From NCBI RefSeq assembly GCF_019599145.1, contig NZ_CP080647.1, forward strand, positions 6,324,001 to 6,388,000: a DNA stretch of 64,000 nt, read 5' to 3'. Below, in pieces: positions 60,253 through 64,000 of the stretch (position 1 is its first letter; each line of letters opens with the position of its first letter). Position numbers and translations under genes: made by a program. The notes below the pieces were generated by a model. It did not search any database, was not told the origin of the DNA, and was given only the letters and a program-made list of their open reading frames with translations. The DNA is from Streptomyces akebiae (GTDB taxonomy: Bacteria > Actinomycetota > Actinomycetes > Streptomycetales > Streptomycetaceae).

Positions 60253-61809
60253 GTGCACAAGCTCAGAAGACACACCCTGCTGTCGGCACTGTCGGCGATC
60301 ACCGTCGCGACCCTGCTGGTCACCGGCTGCTCCACCGACTCCCCCTCCACCGCCGACAAGGCGGCCGCCACGACGGCCGAGTCGCCCGCGTCCGGCGCGG
60401 CCGAGGAACAACTCGCCGTCGTGTCCGCCCCGACCGGTGACGCCACCCCCACCGCCGTGGCCGACGCGAACGCGGCCGACCCGGGCAAGGCCAAGCGGTC
60501 CGCGCTCAAGGTCGCGTCGTACGACAGCAAGAGCGGCCGGGCGGTGATCGCGGCACCGGCGTCCGGGTCGGACGCCGAACCGTCCGCGACTCCGTCGAGG
60601 ACGGCCTCCGCCTCCCAGGACCCCGACGAGGCCGACACCGGCAGCGACTCCGACACCGACACCGGCGCCGACTCCGGAACCGGAACCGGCACCGGCACCG
60701 GCACCGGAACAGGCGAGAAGCCGAAGCCGAAGCCGAAGCCGGCTGTGGCCGTCGGCGACGTCATAGCCAGCGCCCCCGCTCCTGGCGCCCCCGACGGCGT
60801 GCTGGCCGAGGTGACGGAGATCGTCGACACGGCGGCGGACGGCGGCACGACCGTCGAGACGGAGCCGGCCGAGCTCAACTCCGTCCTGGGTGAGGGCAAG
60901 GCGGACGGCACGGTCCCCGTCGACCCGTCCACCCTGGACGTCGACCCGCTCGTCCAGGGCGTGAAGGTCTCCTGGGCGAAGACCGGCGACCTCACCTTCG
61001 GACCCGAGGGCGCGAAGCTCCCGCTCGGCAGCCTGCGCATCGACGTGGGCGCGGCCGTGGAGGCGGCGCCGGACGCCCCCGCGTCGGCAGCGGCCTCGGT
61101 CGAGGGCTTCGTCCAACTCGCCCCCGAGGTCGCCTTCTCGTACGACGGCTCAGGCGCCGGCACGGGCTCGTCGCCGGGCGGCGCGTTCCTGGGGCTGACC
61201 GGCGACTGGGCCTCCCAGTGGTCGCTGAAGGGCCGCGCGGCCGGCTCGACCGACGGCAAGCCGATCCGTATCCCCTTCGCCGAACTGCACGCCGATCCCG
61301 TCATCCAGGTCGGCCCCGTCCCGATCGTCGTCAACCTGGACCTCGTCTGCTACTTCCAGGTGGATGCCGACGGCCGCGTCACGGTCGACGTCGAGCAGGA
61401 CCTCAAGGGGGACTTCCGCGTCGGCGGCAACTTCACCTGGGCCAAGGGCTGGCAGGGCGTGAGCGAGTCCCACATGAGCGGAGAGCCCCTGAAGACGACG
61501 GTCACGGCCGTCGGTGACGTCAAGGCCGCGATGGGCGCGGAGGCGACGGTCGGCCTCTACGGCACGGTCGGCGTCACCGCCGACATCGCCCCGTACCTCC
61601 GCGCGGAGGCCGACGCGACCGCCGAGGGTTCGGCGAACGGCACGGGTTCGGCGCAGGGCTCCTGGGCCCTGTACGGCGGCATCGACCTCACCGGAACCCT
61701 GAACCTCCAGCTCTCCATCTTCGGCACACCGATCTTCCAGAAGAAGATCCCGCTGGGTGCCCTGCACGAGGAGTGGCTCCTGACGAAGGGCGAGGCGAAG
61801 ACGCCGTAG
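60253..61809 (+). CDS. Large secreted lipoprotein with a repetitive linker
   Basis: A 518-residue lipoprotein. A short signal (KLRRHTLLSALSAITVATLLVTGC) has the lipobox LVTGC, with the lipidated Cys at residue 26. A disordered region with Ser/Asp/Thr/Gly follows, including a (GT)n run and a KPKPKPKPA stretch at about residues 150-170. The C-terminal half is a beta-rich globular domain (from about 230) with Val/Gly/Asp patterns. I do not recognise the domain. GTG at 60253 is chosen because the signal starts there; the upstream frame is open but not signal-like. A tandem repeat follows the gene. Confidence 0.75.
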   Translation: MHKLRRHTLLSALSAITVATLLVTGCSTDSPSTADKAAATTAESPASGAAEEQLAVVSAPTGDATPTAVADANAADPGKAKRSALKVASYDSKSGRAVIAAPASGSDAEPSATPSRTASASQDPDEADTGSDSDTDTGADSGTGTGTGTGTGTGEKPKPKPKPAVAVGDVIASAPAPGAPDGVLAEVTEIVDTAADGGTTVETEPAELNSVLGEGKADGTVPVDPSTLDVDPLVQGVKVSWAKTGDLTFGPEGAKLPLGSLRIDVGAAVEAAPDAPASAAASVEGFVQLAPEVAFSYDGSGAGTGSSPGGAFLGLTGDWASQWSLKGRAAGSTDGKPIRIPFAELHADPVIQVGPVPIVVNLDLVCYFQVDADGRVTVDVEQDLKGDFRVGGNFTWAKGWQGVSESHMSGEPLKTTVTAVGDVKAAMGAEATVGLYGTVGVTADIAPYLRAEADATAEGSANGTGSAQGSWALYGGIDLTGTLNLQLSIFGTPIFQKKIPLGALHEEWLLTKGEAKTP

Positions 61810-61894
61810 GGCGCACCCCGCCACCTCGTGCACCGCAGGCCCTGCCCTCCTCCCGCGAGGCAGGGCAGGGCCTGCGGCTCGAACTACGGAGGCC

Positions 61895-62018
61895 GAAGGA
61901 ACCGCGGAGGGCGAAGGAACCGCGGAGGGCGAAGGAACCGCGGAGGGCGAAGGAACCGCGAAGCCGAAGGAACCGTGAAGTCGAAGGAACCTCGAAGGCT
62001 TGAGGAACCGCGAAGGGC
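61895..62018 (+). repeat. Seven 17-19-bp tandem repeats between the lipoprotein and winged-helix genes
   Basis: The unit is GAAGGAACCGCGGAGGGC. The first three are identical; the next four are diverged. It occupies most of the gap and ends about 20 bases before the next start codon. Confidence 0.92.
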
Positions 62019-62038
62019 GACGGGAGAGAATCCCCTGC

Positions 62039-63214
62039 ATGGGGACCACGAAACTCACCGCCCGCGCCCTCAACCGCGCGACACTCGCCCGCCAACTCCT
62101 CCTCACCCGTGCGGAGTTGGACGTGCCGACGGCGATACGACGCATCGTGGCCCTCCAGGCCCAGCACCCGGCGTCCCCGTACATCGCCCTGTGGAACCGC
62201 CTGTCCCCCTTCGACCCCACCACCCTGGACGCGGCGCTCACCGACCACCGCCTCGTCCGGGCGACCTTGATGCGGATCACCGTCCACACCGTCCACGCGG
62301 ACGACTACACCCCGTTCCGCGAGGCGATGGAACCCACCCTGCGAGGCTCCCGCCTGGGCGACCCCCGCTACCGCGCCTCCGGCCTGACAGCCGCCGACGC
62401 GGACGCCTTCCTCCCACCCCTCCTCGACCACGCCGACCGCACCGTGCGCACGGCCGCCGAACTCCGAACCTGGCTGGAGGACCACCTCGGCGACACCGCC
62501 ACCCCGGACACCGGCGCCCACCGCATGCTCCGCCACTACGCGCCCCTGTGGCACGCCCCCACCGGCGGCCCCTGGTCGTTCGATACCCGCCAGTGCTACG
62601 TCGCGGCGTCCCCCCGCCCGTCCCTCACCGACCCGGACGCGGCCGCCGAAGGCCTACGCACCCTCATCCGCCGCTACCTCCAGGGTTTCGGCCCGGCGAC
62701 GGTCGCGGACATGTCCCAGTTCGCACTGGTCCAACAGCGCCGCATCAAAACGGCCCTGTCCGCCATGTCGGAGGAACTCGAAACCCTGCAAGCCACCGAC
62801 ACAGGCCACACCCTGTACGACATCCCGGGCGCCCCACGCCCCCCGGAGGACACCCCGGCCCCACCTCGCCTCATGGCCATGTGGGACAGCACGCTCCTGG
62901 CCTACGCCGACCGGGGCCGCCTCCTCCCGCCCGAGTACCGCACGTACGTCACCCGCATGAACGGCGACGTCCTCCCGACCCTCCTGGTGGACGGCCACGT
63001 GGCCGGCATCTGGCGCCCCCTCGGCAACGCCATCGAGGCCACAGCCTTCCACCCGCTCCCCACCCCCACCTGGGAAGCCCTCACGCAGGAGGCCACGGCC
63101 CTACAGACCCTCCTCACCACCCGATCGGACCCGACCCCGTACCGCCGCTACGACCACTGGTGGACCAAGCCACTCCCGGACACGTCGGAGACGCGCGTAC
63201 TCCCCGCCGCTTGA
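62039..63214 (+). CDS. Winged-helix DNA-binding protein, AlkZ-like DNA glycosylase family (HTH_42)
   Basis: A 391-residue protein. The N-terminal winged-helix region contains VALQAQHPASPYIALW, with the Q-x-Q motif at Q40 and Q42. In Streptomyces AlkZ, Q37-x-Q39 is the catalytic motif that unhooks DNA crosslinks. The LVRATLMRITVHTVHADDY segment is the second conserved element, and the C-terminal half has the family's FDTRQCYV-like and LLVDGHVAGIWR strands. It probably belongs to the AlkZ-like (AZL) group, many of which have no known lesion. ATG at 62039. There is no biosynthetic cluster nearby that would define a self-resistance role. Confidence 0.85.
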   Translation: MGTTKLTARALNRATLARQLLLTRAELDVPTAIRRIVALQAQHPASPYIALWNRLSPFDPTTLDAALTDHRLVRATLMRITVHTVHADDYTPFREAMEPTLRGSRLGDPRYRASGLTAADADAFLPPLLDHADRTVRTAAELRTWLEDHLGDTATPDTGAHRMLRHYAPLWHAPTGGPWSFDTRQCYVAASPRPSLTDPDAAAEGLRTLIRRYLQGFGPATVADMSQFALVQQRRIKTALSAMSEELETLQATDTGHTLYDIPGAPRPPEDTPAPPRLMAMWDSTLLAYADRGRLLPPEYRTYVTRMNGDVLPTLLVDGHVAGIWRPLGNAIEATAFHPLPTPTWEALTQEATALQTLLTTRSDPTPYRRYDHWWTKPLPDTSETRVLPAA

Positions 63215-63276
63215 CGGGGCCCTGCTCCCCGCAGTCTCTCGCTCCACCACTCCTCCGAGTGATGGCGATCGCGCGA

Positions 63277-63297
63277 ACTTCGAAGTACTTTCAAAGT
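63277..63297. promoter_or_regulatory. Two adjoining palindromes, probable toxin-antitoxin operator
   Basis: ACTTCGAAGT (63277-63286) and ACTTTCAAAGT (63287-63297) are back-to-back palindromes directly before the ATG at 63299. Such paired sites are typical operators for autoregulated antitoxins. The lack of a ribosome site suggests a very short or absent leader. Confidence 0.6.
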
Positions 63298-63298
63298 T

Positions 63299-63778
63299 AT
63301 GGGTACCGAGAGCGCCGCCGTGAACTTCTCCGAGCTGGTGAACAAGAACAAGCAGACACTCGCCCGGCTCCAGGAATCACCGAGACTGCTCCTGCACCGC
63401 CGGGACGGAGAAGATCTGGTTCTCACGACCGCGGCGCGGGCCGAGCAGGACCAGACGGTGGTGTCCGCAGCCACTCGGATGCTGGTCGCGATGGCTCGCC
63501 GGGAGCCCGGCAGCATGGAACTGCTCCTCGACATACTGCCGGAGGCGTTCCCCTGGGTCCGTTTCCTGCCCGAGCCCGATCTTCACGCTTTCGCCGTCGA
63601 ACTGGTCGACACCATGCGGGCCGCCGACTCGGTCGGCAACAGCGCCTCCGTCGCCCAGCTGCTCATCGCCTGGCAGCACACCGCCGAGGTCTACTCCGAC
63701 CCGGAACTCCTGGCCGCGCTGACCCGCCACCACTCCGAGGACTACGGCCCGGTACCCGACCCCGGGAACATCGCATGA
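63299..63778 (+). CDS. Probable antitoxin (prevent-host-death-like)
   Basis: A 159-residue soluble protein. Residues about 1-60 (NFSELVNKNKQTLARLQESPRLLLHRRDGEDLVLTTAAR) resemble the DNA-binding part of Phd/YefM-type antitoxins; a longer helical C-terminal region follows. Its stop overlaps the ATG of a second open frame, and tandem palindromes lie just upstream. The assignment is based on fold-like pattern and context. The toxin that should follow is broken (next entry). Confidence 0.55.
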   Translation: MGTESAAVNFSELVNKNKQTLARLQESPRLLLHRRDGEDLVLTTAARAEQDQTVVSAATRMLVAMARREPGSMELLLDILPEAFPWVRFLPEPDLHAFAVELVDTMRAADSVGNSASVAQLLIAWQHTAEVYSDPELLAALTRHHSEDYGPVPDPGNIA

Positions 63779-63855
63779 CCGGGGGCCGCGGAGACCGCGC
63801 CGCCCCACCGGTTCGTCGTCCCGGCACACCTCGCGCGTGCCTCTCCCTCCCATGA
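63775..63855 (+). pseudogene. Remnant of a toxin gene start, out of frame
   Basis: The ATG at 63775 overlaps the antitoxin stop (ATGA) and begins MTGGRGDRAAPP. From memory, this resembles the usual start of the RelE-like toxin paired with this antitoxin in other Streptomyces. After about 13 codons the frame no longer reads like that family and ends at a TGA 81 bases in. It is probably a truncated or frameshifted toxin gene. Confidence 0.45.
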
Positions 63856-64000
63856 ACTGCCGTCCGACATGGGCGGCGGCGGTCAGCCATGGCCGCGATC
63901 AGTTGAGCAGGAAGGATGCAGACTCACTGCTCGACGGCACCCGGATGAGCAGGGCGGGCGGACCTGCCGTTGCCCCGCGAGCAGGGCGCCGTAATAGAAC
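63856..64000. other. Unassigned end of the window
   Basis: No gene, tRNA or structured element is recognised in the last 145 bases. A decayed toxin sequence or the start of another gene beyond the window are both possible. Confidence 0.4.

Overview
The window is chromosomal DNA of a Streptomyces or a very close relative. The evidence is the very high GC content, GTG starts, an SsgA-like sporulation protein, a DasR-type GlcNAc locus, and a gene order I recognise from the Streptomyces core chromosome (hpd - ssgG - RDD proteins - M6 protease - pncA/pncB - clpS - cysO/cysM - nagE/nagF - rph - rdgB - bcp - sugE - penicillin-binding protein). All product names come from reading motifs and context; no database search was run.

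Layout. 1-3.8 kb: end of a molybdenum hydroxylase operon (2Fe-2S and molybdenum subunits, both unusual) and a SUKH-like protein. 3.8-6.7 kb: an accessory spot beside tRNA-Cys, holding a tnpB-only insertion element, an MFS remnant and a Phd/Doc-type toxin-antitoxin pair. 6.7-12.1 kb: a helicase, an IclR regulator, a divergent hydrolase/MarR pair with two operators, and a Lon-like protease. 12.2-24.1 kb: AsnC regulator/hpd, TPR protein, FAD oxidase, ssgG, two RDD membrane proteins and a secreted M6 protease. 24.2-27.5 kb: NAD salvage (pncA, pncB) and clpS with its DUF2017 partner. 27.9-33.8 kb: amino-acid permease, then the carrier-protein cysteine pathway (mec, cysO, cysM) with a LacI regulator between mec and cysO, a sigma-R-like promoter and a cysteine-containing leader peptide, then an MBL hydrolase. 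34-37.8 kb: GlcNAc PTS genes under DasR-like sites, rph, a lipoprotein and rdgB. 37.8-41 kb: tRNA-Leu(UAG), two tandem HNH endonucleases, bcp, DUF3618, a GroES paralog, and a guanidine-III riboswitch with its SMR exporter. 41-48.5 kb: a very long class A PBP, an ABC-2 exporter and a DUF1707 protein. 48.6-64 kb: SGNH hydrolase, DUF445, two MFS transporters, two related GATase1/AraC regulators, an alpha/beta hydrolase, a large lipoprotein, an AlkZ-like winged-helix protein, and an antitoxin followed by a broken toxin start.

How the parts work together. The block pncB - clpS - DUF2017 - mec - cysO - cysM - MBL - rph - rdgB keeps the order known from Mycobacterium tuberculosis (Rv1330c to Rv1341). 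Streptomyces-type genes (permease, LacI, PTS) are inserted in it and murI is absent. The cysteine branch appears to be controlled by thiol stress and possibly by cysteine supply. Guanidine export is controlled by an RNA switch, and GlcNAc uptake by DasR.

Non-coding structure. Many convergent or 3' intergenic regions hold perfect long-stem terminators. A dispersed repeat built on the core GCGCAGTTCCCCGCGCCCC occurs at five loci. Several short tandem arrays lie at or just after stop codons.
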